Source of the DNA: Kiritimatiellia bacterium
GTDB lineage: Bacteria; Verrucomicrobiota; Kiritimatiellia; RFP12; UBA1067
Assembly: GCA_016296065.1 (NCBI GenBank)
Contig: JAEDKA010000003.1
Coordinates: 53,919 to 117,918 of the forward strand
Direction: 5' to 3'
Length of the DNA stretch: 64,000 bases
The translations under genes were made by a program, and so were the position numbers. The notes beneath the pieces are model-generated. The model did no database searches and was not told where the DNA came from. It worked only from the letters and a program-made list of their open reading frames with translations. Of the stretch, positions 39,617 through 47,505 are shown piece by piece. Within the stretch, counting starts at the first letter, position 1, and each line of letters opens with the position of its first letter.

Positions 39617-41752
39617 TCAGAAAAGCTCGCCCTGCACCGGCAACGTGGGCTTCGTTTCTGGAGCGGGGGATGCCTCTGGGGCGGGAGCCGAACCACCCGC
39701 AGCTCCCAGCATTTCGAGCAGCTTCGCCTCATCGATGACTTCCGTCCCGAGCTTTCGCGCCTTCTCCGTCTTCGTCGCGCCTACATTGGCGCCGGCGATA
39801 AGGTACTTCGTCTTCGACGTGACGGCGCTCTGGACGATACCGCCAGCAGCCTCGATTAGCGCGGCGTATTCGCCGCGCGGACGGCTGAGGGTGCCGGTGA
39901 GAACGCATCCAGCGCCCGCGAGAGGGCCCTCCGTCGCGACCGCGGCGCGTTCGCCGCGCGCGGGGTCGATTCCGAGCGAAAGCATGCGATCGAGGAACGC
40001 CGCGCCGTAGGCGCTGTCGAAGAATCCGAGGACGGCCTTCGCCGCCTCGACCTTGATGGCGAGGATCTTGCGCTCCTTGCCCTTCTTCGCGTCGTTCTCG
40101 ATGACGTTCCTGAGAACAGGGCTGTCCTTGAGGTCGCTGAACTTCTCGTGCTCCGCGGCAATGTCCTTCGCCACCGTCACGCCGACCTGCGGAATCCCCA
40201 CGGCGAAGAGCCACCTTTCGAGCGGAAGCGACTTCGCGTCCGAAACGGCCTGCCTCAGGTTCTGCGCGTTGAGCCCGAACCTGCGAGGCGCCGATTCGTC
40301 TCCGATGTTAAGCGACGCGAGCGCGTCGTAGTCGAGCGTGAAGAGGTCTAGCGGATCCTTCACTACGCCCTTCTCCACGAAGATGTCCGCGAGCTTTCCG
40401 CCGAGCGCCTTGAGGTCTAGCGCGTTGCGGCTGGCAAAATGCTCGAGGCGGCGGCAGAGCTGCGCCGGGCACGCGGGGTTGACGCACCGCGTCGCGACCT
40501 CGCCTTCGAGCCGAGCGACGGCACCTCCGCACACCGGACACGCCGTGGGCATCCGAAACACCTTCTCCGCGCCCGTGCGCTTTTCGGGGATCGACGAGTC
40601 GATCGCAGGGATGACGTCTCCGGCCTTCACGAGCCAGACATGGTCGCCGACGCGGATGTCCTGCCGCGCGATCTGGTCCGCGTTATGGAGCGTTGCGCGT
40701 GCTATCACCGATCCCGCGAGCGGAACTGGCTTCAGTTCCGCGACGGGAGTGAGGATTCCGGTGCGCCCCACCTGCACCGTTATCGACTCGACGATCGTCT
40801 CGGCGCGCTCGGGCGCGTACTTGTAGGCTCGGGCCCACCTAGGGCCGTGCGCCGTCGCGCCGAGCACGGGATAGAACCTGCGCTCGTCGATCTTCACGAC
40901 GGCTCCGTCTATCTCGAAGCGGAAAGTGTGCCTGAGCGTCTGCAGCTCGTCTATCGCAGCAAAAACCTCCTCGATCGTCTTGCAGAACTTGGACCACGGC
41001 GCGACGGGGAAACCCCATGACTTGAACGCCTCGATCATCTCGCTATGCGAGGCGAAGCCGTCGCATCCGACTCCGCCCGCGTTGTATATGACGACGTCGA
41101 GCGGACGCTCCGCGGTGACGCGCGAGTCGAGCTGCTTCAGGGAGCCCGCGCAGGCGTTTCGCGGATTCGCGAACATCTCGAGTCCGGCGGCCTCCTGGCG
41201 CTCGTTGAGCGCGGCGAATCCGTCGCGCGTCATGTACGCCTCTCCGCGCACCTCGAGCTCGCGCGGCGCGCCCTTCGGAAGCGTCTTCGGAATCGACTTT
41301 ATCGTAAGCGCGTTGGCGGTTATGTCGTCTCCGACTAGTCCGTTGCCACGCGTCGCCGCGCGCACGAGGCGTCCGCCCGAGTATCGCAGTGAAAGCGACA
41401 CACCGTCCACCTTCGGCTCGACGAGATATGTGAAGCCCTCGACAGTCTTCCTGACGAACGCGTCGAACTCGGCGAGCTCGCCCTTTGCGTGCGTCTTGTC
41501 GAGGGACTGCATGGGCGGATCGTGCGTGACCTTCGCGAAGCCGTCGAGGAGTCCGCCTGCGACGTTCTGCACAGGCGAGGACGCATCCGCGAACTCCGGG
41601 TTCTCCTCCTCCAGCTTCAGCAGCTCCTGCTCCCACATGTCGTAGTCGCGGTCTCCGACCGTCGGCTGGTGCAGGTCGTAGTAGTCGTGGTTGGCCTTCT
41701 CGATAAGGGCCCTGAGTTCGTCGATTCTCGCCTTGATCTTCTGCTTGTCCAT
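39617..41752 (-). CDS. ligA: NAD-dependent DNA ligase LigA
   Basis: 711 residues from ATG 41752 (an upstream TTG at 41776 is less likely). The adenylation lysine is Lys114 in EPKVDGVSL; the OB-fold region has TVQVGRTGILTPVAEL; the Zn finger is CPVCGG...CVNPACPAQ; helix-hairpin-helix repeats follow, then a BRCT domain (GAGCVLTGTLSRPRGEYAAL, TKTKYLIAG-type segment). A Pro/Ala-rich tail ends in PVQGELF. The domain order and length are normal. It seals nicks using NAD and is an essential replication and repair enzyme. Confidence 0.97.
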   Translation of the reverse strand: MDKQKIKARIDELRALIEKANHDYYDLHQPTVGDRDYDMWEQELLKLEEENPEFADASSPVQNVAGGLLDGFAKVTHDPPMQSLDKTHAKGELAEFDAFVRKTVEGFTYLVEPKVDGVSLSLRYSGGRLVRAATRGNGLVGDDITANALTIKSIPKTLPKGAPRELEVRGEAYMTRDGFAALNERQEAAGLEMFANPRNACAGSLKQLDSRVTAERPLDVVIYNAGGVGCDGFASHSEMIEAFKSWGFPVAPWSKFCKTIEEVFAAIDELQTLRHTFRFEIDGAVVKIDERRFYPVLGATAHGPRWARAYKYAPERAETIVESITVQVGRTGILTPVAELKPVPLAGSVIARATLHNADQIARQDIRVGDHVWLVKAGDVIPAIDSSIPEKRTGAEKVFRMPTACPVCGGAVARLEGEVATRCVNPACPAQLCRRLEHFASRNALDLKALGGKLADIFVEKGVVKDPLDLFTLDYDALASLNIGDESAPRRFGLNAQNLRQAVSDAKSLPLERWLFAVGIPQVGVTVAKDIAAEHEKFSDLKDSPVLRNVIENDAKKGKERKILAIKVEAAKAVLGFFDSAYGAAFLDRMLSLGIDPARGERAAVATEGPLAGAGCVLTGTLSRPRGEYAALIEAAGGIVQSAVTSKTKYLIAGANVGATKTEKARKLGTEVIDEAKLLEMLGAAGGSAPAPEASPAPETKPTLPVQGELF

Positions 41753-41783
41753 ATGTCGTCCGCTGGAGGGTTCCAAGAAAAAG

Positions 41784-41814
41784 CAAAGGCGGGCGCAGTT
41801 TCCCGCGCCCGCCC
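41784..41814 (-). terminator. Terminator after the acyl-CoA dehydrogenase gene
   Basis: On the minus strand GGCGGGCGC, an 8-nt loop and GCGCCCGCC form a perfect 9-bp stem followed by TTTGCTTTTT. It lies 14 bp after the acyl-CoA dehydrogenase stop. Confidence 0.85.
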
Positions 41815-41827
41815 GGTGACGGGTCCG

Positions 41828-43561
41828 TCAGTCCTCGACGGGCACCGCGGGCGCAAGCGTCTCGAACTCGGCCGTCGAGCCGACGTAGCCCGACATGACC
41901 TGCTCGAGGCCGGCCCTGACGCGCGGGAACTCGACGTTCAGCCAGAAGTTAAGCGCGGCCTTCTTGTAGTCGTACTTCTCGGCGAGCTTCACGAAGAGAG
42001 CGGCGACGACGAGCGCAATCGCGGCGTCGACGAGCTTGCGCGCCGAGAGGTCGTGGTAGACCTTCGCGTCCTCGCGTCCCTTGATGTACTCCACCGCGGC
42101 GTCTAGGCTCTCGAGGAGCTTCGTCATGCGCGGATGCTCCCCGTGCCAGTCCTCCTTGCCGAGGATGTCCGCAATGACGTCCTTAACGAGTCCGCCCGTC
42201 ACGCCCGCAATCGCGGCGACGACCTGGAGCTGCGAGGTGCCCTCGTAGATCGTCGTGATGCGGCTGTCGCGCAGGTAGCGCTCGCAGGGGTAGTCCTTCA
42301 TGAAGCCCGAGCCGCCGAGCACCGAGATCGCGCCCTGCGCGTTGCGCATGGACATCTCGGAACCGTAGTACTTCGCCATCGGCGTGAGCATCTTGTTGAA
42401 CGCGGACGCCTTCTTGAAGCGCGCGCGGACGGCCTGCGCCTCGGGCGTGCCCTTGAGGGTCTCGAACTTCCTGCCGAGTCCCGCCTCGAGGTCGACGTTC
42501 TTCGCGGCGTAGTAGGTGAGCGCGCGGGACGCCTGGAGCTCGACGGACATCGTCGACATGAGCTCGCGGAGGGCGGGGAAGTTGTCGATCGTGACGCCGA
42601 ACTGCTTGCGGGACGCGGCGTAGTCGCGCGCGGCGCGGTACGCGGCCTCGCCGATTCCGGTGCCCTGCGCGGCGATGCCCATCCTGGCGCCGTTCATGAG
42701 CGCCATGACGTAGGTGATGAGTCCGCGCTTCCTGAGGCCGATGAGCTTCGCCGGCGCCTCCGTGAAGACCATCTCGCACGTGGGCGAGCCGTGGATGCCG
42801 AGCTTGTTCTCGAGGCGGCGCACCTTGACCCACGGGCCCTTCTCGACGAGAAGGCAGCTGAGGCCTCGTCCGTCGCTGAACTCGGGCTCCGTGCGGGCGA
42901 GGACCAGCAGCACCTCGCCGCATCCGTTCGTGATGAAGCGCTTCACGCCGTTGACGCGCCACACGCCGTCCTTGTCCTGGTAGGCGGAAGTCTTGACGGA
43001 CTGGAGGTCCGATCCCGCGTCAGGCTCGGTGAGCACCATAGCGCCGGTCCATTCGCCGCTTACGAGCTTCGGGACGTACTCCTTCTTGATGTCCTCGTCG
43101 GCGAACCAGTTGATCGTCTCGGCGATGCCCTGGAGCCCGAAGAGGTTCATGAGCCCGGCGTCGCCGCGGCTCACTATGTCGTTGCACGCGGTGAGCACGG
43201 TGCAGGGCATGTTGAGTCCGCCGAGGTAGTACGGAATCGTCACGCCCATGAGGCCTGTCTTGCCGAAGAGCTCGATAGCGAGCTTCATTCCCGGAGCGCG
43301 CGTCACCGAGCCGTCCTCGTTCAGCGTGTTGCCTACGAGATCGGTCTCCTCGGCTAGCGGTGCGATGCGGTTCGCCATGATGTCGCCGCACAGGTCGATC
43401 GCGCGCTTGTAGTTGTCGATCGCGTCCGCTGCGTCCTTCGGCGCGAAGTCGTATTCCTTCGCGAACTTGAAGTCCTCCTCGAGGAGCGTCGCGACCTCGG
43501 TGAGGTCGAGCGCGTCTATGACGTTCTCGATGTCCTTGTTGTCTCTGTAGAAGTTGCCCAT
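41828..43561 (-). CDS. Acyl-CoA dehydrogenase
   Basis: 577 residues. The fold is clear from VLTEPDAGSDLQSVKTSA, the FAD/substrate loop, MNGARMGIAAQGTGIGEAAY, ASRKQFG, LGGSGFMKDYPCERYLRD and TTIYEGTSQLQ, where the Glu in IYEGT is the catalytic base position of many family members. An N-terminal extension of ~80 residues and a long C-terminal extension match the larger FadE-like bacterial enzymes. It oxidises an acyl-CoA to the enoyl-CoA and passes electrons to ETF, whose two genes lie just upstream in the same direction, interrupted by a restriction-modification pair. Confidence 0.93.
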   Translation of the reverse strand: MGNFYRDNKDIENVIDALDLTEVATLLEEDFKFAKEYDFAPKDAADAIDNYKRAIDLCGDIMANRIAPLAEETDLVGNTLNEDGSVTRAPGMKLAIELFGKTGLMGVTIPYYLGGLNMPCTVLTACNDIVSRGDAGLMNLFGLQGIAETINWFADEDIKKEYVPKLVSGEWTGAMVLTEPDAGSDLQSVKTSAYQDKDGVWRVNGVKRFITNGCGEVLLVLARTEPEFSDGRGLSCLLVEKGPWVKVRRLENKLGIHGSPTCEMVFTEAPAKLIGLRKRGLITYVMALMNGARMGIAAQGTGIGEAAYRAARDYAASRKQFGVTIDNFPALRELMSTMSVELQASRALTYYAAKNVDLEAGLGRKFETLKGTPEAQAVRARFKKASAFNKMLTPMAKYYGSEMSMRNAQGAISVLGGSGFMKDYPCERYLRDSRITTIYEGTSQLQVVAAIAGVTGGLVKDVIADILGKEDWHGEHPRMTKLLESLDAAVEYIKGREDAKVYHDLSARKLVDAAIALVVAALFVKLAEKYDYKKAALNFWLNVEFPRVRAGLEQVMSGYVGSTAEFETLAPAVPVED

Positions 43562-43582
43562 TGCTCTCCTTACTTGCTCTTA

Positions 43583-44233
43583 TTACTTGCTCTTAGATTT
43601 GACTTTTGCAGTTGTGTGATTTGCGTATGTCGGCCATGTCGGCTCATAGTCGTCATTGGCTTGATTGCCCCACATGTCCCATCCGTCCCTATCCCCCCGC
43701 GCGAACATCTCAAGACGAGGCGCGGAGGAGCATTCCTCTATCAGACTGACGAATTCGTCGGGCTTGCGGGAATGTTCGCGCTTCATCGTCCGCAGAAGGT
43801 TGACCTGCGAACGGCCGCTCGCAAGGGTCCTGTTCTTTGTCCCCTTGATGCCGAACAATAACATCTCAGTGACATTGCGAAAATAAAACCCGACACCACG
43901 GCCATCCGGCATCCCGTCCTTACGGATCTTTTCCCAGATGAGATTCGTCTTGTATTCGAAGCCCCACGACTTCATAACGGCAAGGCCTTCGGGCAGAAGC
44001 GCGTTGGGGACCCAAAGATACAAGTGCGCCTTCTCCGCAGCCACTGCGCCGACGGGCAGCGCCTTGATCTCGTCGACATCCATCGTCGCATACCTGCTGA
44101 GGCGCTTGTGCTCAGGTGCCATTTTACCCGTGCGGTTGGCGAACCGCCACGGGGGATCCGCGTATATGGTCTGGTAGTTCTTGCCCTCGGTGAAGTGGAC
44201 AAAGTCGGTCACGGTCTGCTCGAAAGGAGTCAT
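43583..44233 (-). CDS. MT-A70 family adenine DNA methyltransferase of a type II RM pair
   Basis: 216 residues; ATG 44233 with AAGGAGG 5 nt upstream, overlapping the endonuclease stop (ATGA). The catalytic motif is IYADPPWRF (DPPW, 26-29), with HLYLWVPNALLPEGL and EMLLFGIKGTKN as in MT-A70 proteins, N6-adenine methylases. Its partner is a BglII/BstYI-like endonuclease, whose family recognises GATC-centred six-base sites; adenine or cytosine methylation within such a site is the expected protective mark. The target is not determined. Confidence 0.9.
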   Translation of the reverse strand: MTPFEQTVTDFVHFTEGKNYQTIYADPPWRFANRTGKMAPEHKRLSRYATMDVDEIKALPVGAVAAEKAHLYLWVPNALLPEGLAVMKSWGFEYKTNLIWEKIRKDGMPDGRGVGFYFRNVTEMLLFGIKGTKNRTLASGRSQVNLLRTMKREHSRKPDEFVSLIEECSSAPRLEMFARGDRDGWDMWGNQANDDYEPTWPTYANHTTAKVKSKSK

Positions 44234-44907
44234 GATTCCTCCTTCCAGTCGACGACACAGGTCTTGCGGATGCCCACAGCGAGGATCGGGCATCCGCCGT
44301 TTCGACGGCTGTTGAGGCGGGGAAGCAGCTTGCCCATCCAAGTCGTAGACGCTCCGTATTTCTTGATGAGCGGCTCGCCCCGTCCATCCTTCAATGCGCG
44401 AAACACGTCGTTCAGCTCCTCCGAGCGCGTAACAATCACGCCAACGTCGACCAGCCCGCAGTCAAAGTAGGTGCGCATCGCAAGAAGGTCGCGGTCGAAC
44501 GTCTGGTCCTTGCTGTTCCATTCTAGGTCGAACGCCACCTTGTTCTTGATGAAATCGATGTTGTGCCCGTCGATCCATCCGACTATGGTCTTCTCGTCAA
44601 ACGGCTGATCGGAAAAGCGCCCCCGCTGGTTGGCCTTGCGCGGATACATCTTGATCAGCAGATCCCCGGTTATCTTGATCTCCTCCCATCCAAGCGGATA
44701 GAGAACATCGTCGAATTTCTTCGGGATGGCCGTTTCGTTTCCGCCCGCCGCAAGGAGCTCGTCGGTCGTTATGCGGAACCTGTCAAGTGATTCGCAAAGC
44801 TCTCTCCAGCATAGCGGGAACGACCCGGTCAGAATCTCCAGGGCATGGCCGTAGCTGTGGAACTCGAATCGTTCCATCAGCGCAACGGGATATCGGCTCG
44901 TCGACAT
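44230..44907 (-). CDS. BglII/BstYI family type II restriction endonuclease
   Basis: 225 residues from ATG 44907, five nt after the etfA stop, with GGGAGAG inside the end of etfA. The core GHNIDFIKNKVAFDLEWNSK (catalytic Asp118 and Glu129 by analogy), then DQTFDRDLLAMRTYFDCG and VDVGVIVTRSEEL, is the BglII/BstYI PD-(D/E)XK arrangement. Together with the MT-A70 methylase it forms a compact restriction-modification cassette that uses the ETF transcript. Confidence 0.88.
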   Translation of the reverse strand: MSTSRYPVALMERFEFHSYGHALEILTGSFPLCWRELCESLDRFRITTDELLAAGGNETAIPKKFDDVLYPLGWEEIKITGDLLIKMYPRKANQRGRFSDQPFDEKTIVGWIDGHNIDFIKNKVAFDLEWNSKDQTFDRDLLAMRTYFDCGLVDVGVIVTRSEELNDVFRALKDGRGEPLIKKYGASTTWMGKLLPRLNSRRNGGCPILAVGIRKTCVVDWKEES

Positions 44908-44912
44908 GACGA

Positions 44913-45938
44913 TCACTCTCCCTTGGCGCGAATCGCCTTGATGAGCTTCGGTATGACGACGTTCAGGTCGCCGACGATGCCGTAGTGCGCGACCTTGAAG
45001 ATCGGCGCGTCCTTGTCGGTGTTGATCGCGATGATCTTCGCGGAGTCCTGCATTCCGGCGAGGTGCTGAACCGCGCCGGACACGCCGCAGCTGATCATGA
45101 GCGCGGGACGCACCGTGACGCCCGTCTGCCCGATCTGCCGCTCGTGCTCGCAGTATCCGAGGTCGACCGCCGCGCGGCTTCCGCCGACAGCGCCGCCGAG
45201 GACCCCCGCGAGGTCGTGGAGGAGCCTGAAGTTCTCCTTCGACCCCACGCCCGCGCCGCCGCACACGATTATGCGCGAGCCCTTGAGGTTGACGGACGAG
45301 ACCTTGCGGACGATGTCGACGACCTCGACCGGAATCTCCACGCCGCCAAGATGCGCCGAGTGCTTCACGAGCTCGCCCGTGCGCCCTTCCTGGCGCGCCA
45401 GCGGCTTCATGACGCCCTCGCGCACCGTCGCCATCTGCGGCCAGTTGCGGGCGTTGACGATCGTCGCGATGATGTTTCCGCCGAACGCGGGGCGTATCTG
45501 GTGGAGGACATTCGTGAACGTCTCCTTCGTCTTCTTGTCCTCGTAGTCGCCGATCTGGAGGTCCGTGCAGTCTGCCGTAAGCCCGCAGCGGAGCGCAGAG
45601 GCGACGGACGGACCGAGGTCGCGGCCCATGTGCGTCGCGCCGAAGATCACGATCTGCGGGTTGACCTCCTTGACGAGCTCGACCATCGCGTGGCGGTAGG
45701 CCTTGTTGCGGTAGACCTTGAGCGCCGCGTCGTCGATCAGATGCACGACGTCCGCGCCGGCCTCGAAAAGCGGCTTCGCGAGCGGCTCGACGCCCTCGCC
45801 CATCAGCACCGCACCGACCTTCACGCCGAGATTGTCCGCGAGCTCGCGCGCCTTGCCGAGAAGTTCGAACGGAACATCGGAGAGCTTGCCCTCCTCCTGC
45901 TCCGCGAACACCCAGACTTCACCGTTTGTGTTTTTCAT
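44913..45938 (-). CDS. etfA: Electron transfer flavoprotein alpha subunit
   Basis: 341 residues from ATG 45938. The N-terminal domain (EVWVFAEQEEGKLSDVPFEL) and the C-terminal FAD domain with GGAGVGSKENFRLLHDLAG, GGSRAAVDLGYC, QIGQTGVTVRP, SGAVQHLAGMQDSAKIIAIN, and ADAPIF-like DKDAPIFKVAHYGIVGDL are all present. It pairs with EtfB to carry electrons from acyl-CoA dehydrogenase. No Shine-Dalgarno is seen; instead a block of AAAGTTGAAAAG repeats (45939-45979) separates it from etfB, and the frame remains open through it. Confidence 0.95.
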   Translation of the reverse strand: MKNTNGEVWVFAEQEEGKLSDVPFELLGKARELADNLGVKVGAVLMGEGVEPLAKPLFEAGADVVHLIDDAALKVYRNKAYRHAMVELVKEVNPQIVIFGATHMGRDLGPSVASALRCGLTADCTDLQIGDYEDKKTKETFTNVLHQIRPAFGGNIIATIVNARNWPQMATVREGVMKPLARQEGRTGELVKHSAHLGGVEIPVEVVDIVRKVSSVNLKGSRIIVCGGAGVGSKENFRLLHDLAGVLGGAVGGSRAAVDLGYCEHERQIGQTGVTVRPALMISCGVSGAVQHLAGMQDSAKIIAINTDKDAPIFKVAHYGIVGDLNVVIPKLIKAIRAKGE

Positions 45939-45979
45939 AAAGTTGAAAAGTCGAAAGTTGAAAAGTTGAAAGGTTGGAG
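45939..45979. repeat. AAAGTTG-type tandem repeat between etfB and etfA
   Basis: Units AAAGTTGAA, AAGTCGAA, AGTTGAA, AAGTTGAA follow one another. It replaces the ribosome-binding region of etfA. Confidence 0.75.
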
Positions 45980-45995
45980 TCAAGCAATCAAGCAA

Positions 45996-46793
45996 TTACC
46001 CTATTGTATGATCCTTGACGAGTTCCTTCACAAGCCCGGCGATGCCTTCGTCGGTCGCGGCGACTTCCTTGAACTCGCCGCCGGCGAGGACCACGGACTC
46101 GATCTTGTTGACGCTCGTTGGAGAGCCGGCGAAGCCGCAGCGCTCGTCCTCGCATCCGATCGCCGCGCAGTCGAGGACCGTGGGCTCCGCGTTCTTGTAC
46201 TTCATCACGCGGCGCATCTGATACGGCCTCAGCTCGCCGAACTTCTCGGTGACCGTGAAGAGCGCGGGGAGCTTCGCGCGGCACGTCTCGACTCCCGTCC
46301 CGATGTCGCGCGTCGCAACCGCAACGTTCCCGTCGAGCTCGAGCTTCTCGAGATACGTCACGACCGCGCAGTCGAGCTTCTCGCCGATCTGCGGACCCGT
46401 CTGCGCGGTGTCGCCGTCGATCGCCTGGCGCCCGCAGAAGACGAGGTCGGGATTGAACTTCTTCACCGCCTGGGAGAGGATGTAGCTCGTGGCGAGCGTG
46501 TCGGAGCCCGCGGCCTTGCGGTCCGTCACGAGAACCGCCTCGTCCGCGCCGCACGCGAGCGCCTCGCGCAGGATCGCCTTCGCCGCCGGAAGGCCCATCG
46601 TGACCGCGATCACCCTGCCGCCGTAGCGCTCCTTCACGGACAGCGCCGCCTCGAGGGCGTTCTTGTCCTCTGGGTTGAAGATCGCAGGCAGCGCGGCGCG
46701 GTTGATCGTTCCGTCGGCCTTCATGGCCTGGCCCGTCACCTTCTTCGTATCCGGCACCTGCTTTATGCAGACAACACACGTATATCCATTCAT
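45996..46793 (-). CDS. etfB: Electron transfer flavoprotein beta subunit
   Basis: 265 residues. Typical EtfB opening (CVVCIKQVPDTKKVTGQAMK), then NPEDKNALEAALSVKERYG, AVTMGLPAAKAILREALACG and DLVFCGRQAIDGDTAQTGPQIG, the AMP-binding loop. First gene of the ETF unit. ATG 46793 is 8 nt downstream of an extended -10 (TGGTATAAT, 46802-46807) and there is no Shine-Dalgarno, so the mRNA is probably leaderless. Confidence 0.95.
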   Translation of the reverse strand: MNGYTCVVCIKQVPDTKKVTGQAMKADGTINRAALPAIFNPEDKNALEAALSVKERYGGRVIAVTMGLPAAKAILREALACGADEAVLVTDRKAAGSDTLATSYILSQAVKKFNPDLVFCGRQAIDGDTAQTGPQIGEKLDCAVVTYLEKLELDGNVAVATRDIGTGVETCRAKLPALFTVTEKFGELRPYQMRRVMKYKNAEPTVLDCAAIGCEDERCGFAGSPTSVNKIESVVLAGGEFKEVAATDEGIAGLVKELVKDHTIG

Positions 46794-46801
46794 AGCCCAA
46801 T

Positions 46802-46898
46802 ATTATACCAAAAAATCGCTCGGGCAAGCGGCACCGGAATGCGAATCCTATCGCGCCTTACATCGTTCCGCCGCGGAGCGGCGGATCCCCGGGCTGGC
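46802..46898. repeat. Interspersed repeat R3 carrying the etfB promoter
   Basis: Diverged relative of R1/R2: starts ATTATACCAAAA and holds CCGCCGC-GGA-GCGGCGG. Here its left edge supplies the -10 box of etfB. Confidence 0.7.
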
Positions 46899-46899
46899 A

Positions 46900-47505
46900 T
46901 CACCAGAACTGCCAGTTGCCCGTCTCGAGGACGTAGAGTCCGAGCGCGAGGTTCGTGACGACATGCGCGACTATAGCGGAGAGAAGCCCCTTGCGGACCG
47001 CGAGCCATCCGTACATAAGCCCCGCGAACGCACCTACGAGCCAGCGGTCGTGCTCGACGGCGAAGAGCACAACCATCCACCAGAAGCCAGCGAAGCGCAT
47101 GAGCCATCGGCGGAAGAACAACTCCTCGGCGACCGATATGACGAACGCACTCCCCACCAGCCTCACGAGCTTCAGCACCATGTCGCTCTCGCCGATTGCG
47201 CTCGTGCCGCCGTCGCCGAAGATGCACCACTTGCGATACCACTCGAACTGCTCCGGCCACACCCACGCCACAAGCACCACGATTCCGACGAGAAAGCCCC
47301 ACGCAAGCTCCGGAAAGAGCGTCTTGTTGCGGTGGATGACCCCGTGGTGGCGTTCGAGGTAGAAGAGGCATGGCAAAAGAAGAATGGCCGTGACGAGCGT
47401 GCGCGCCGCATAGCACTCGCCCGTGGACGGCAGCATCATCAGCATGACCATCCACACCGCGTACGGGAGGATGGAGGCGAAGTTCTTCTTTGCGCGGTAC
47501 GTCAT
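46900..47505 (-). CDS. CPBP family intramembrane protease (CAAX protease-like)
   Basis: 201 residues with about five to six membrane segments. Catalytic motif SVAEELFFRRWLMR (Glu127, Glu128) and a later LLSAIVAHVVTN give the CPBP (Abi) signature. A PEP-CTERM-associated branch of this family exists (TIGR03008), which fits the exosortase locus in this window, but that placement is only a suggestion. ATG 47505 overlaps the M3 peptidase stop (ATGA). Substrate unknown. Confidence 0.85.
   Translation of the reverse strand: MTYRAKKNFASILPYAVWMVMLMMLPSTGECYAARTLVTAILLLPCLFYLERHHGVIHRNKTLFPELAWGFLVGIVVLVAWVWPEQFEWYRKWCIFGDGGTSAIGESDMVLKLVRLVGSAFVISVAEELFFRRWLMRFAGFWWMVVLFAVEHDRWLVGAFAGLMYGWLAVRKGLLSAIVAHVVTNLALGLYVLETGNWQFW

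Noticed and set aside
44985..46958. 657-codon plus-strand frame
   Set aside because: Antisense of etfA and etfB; Arg/Leu/Ala-rich without motifs.
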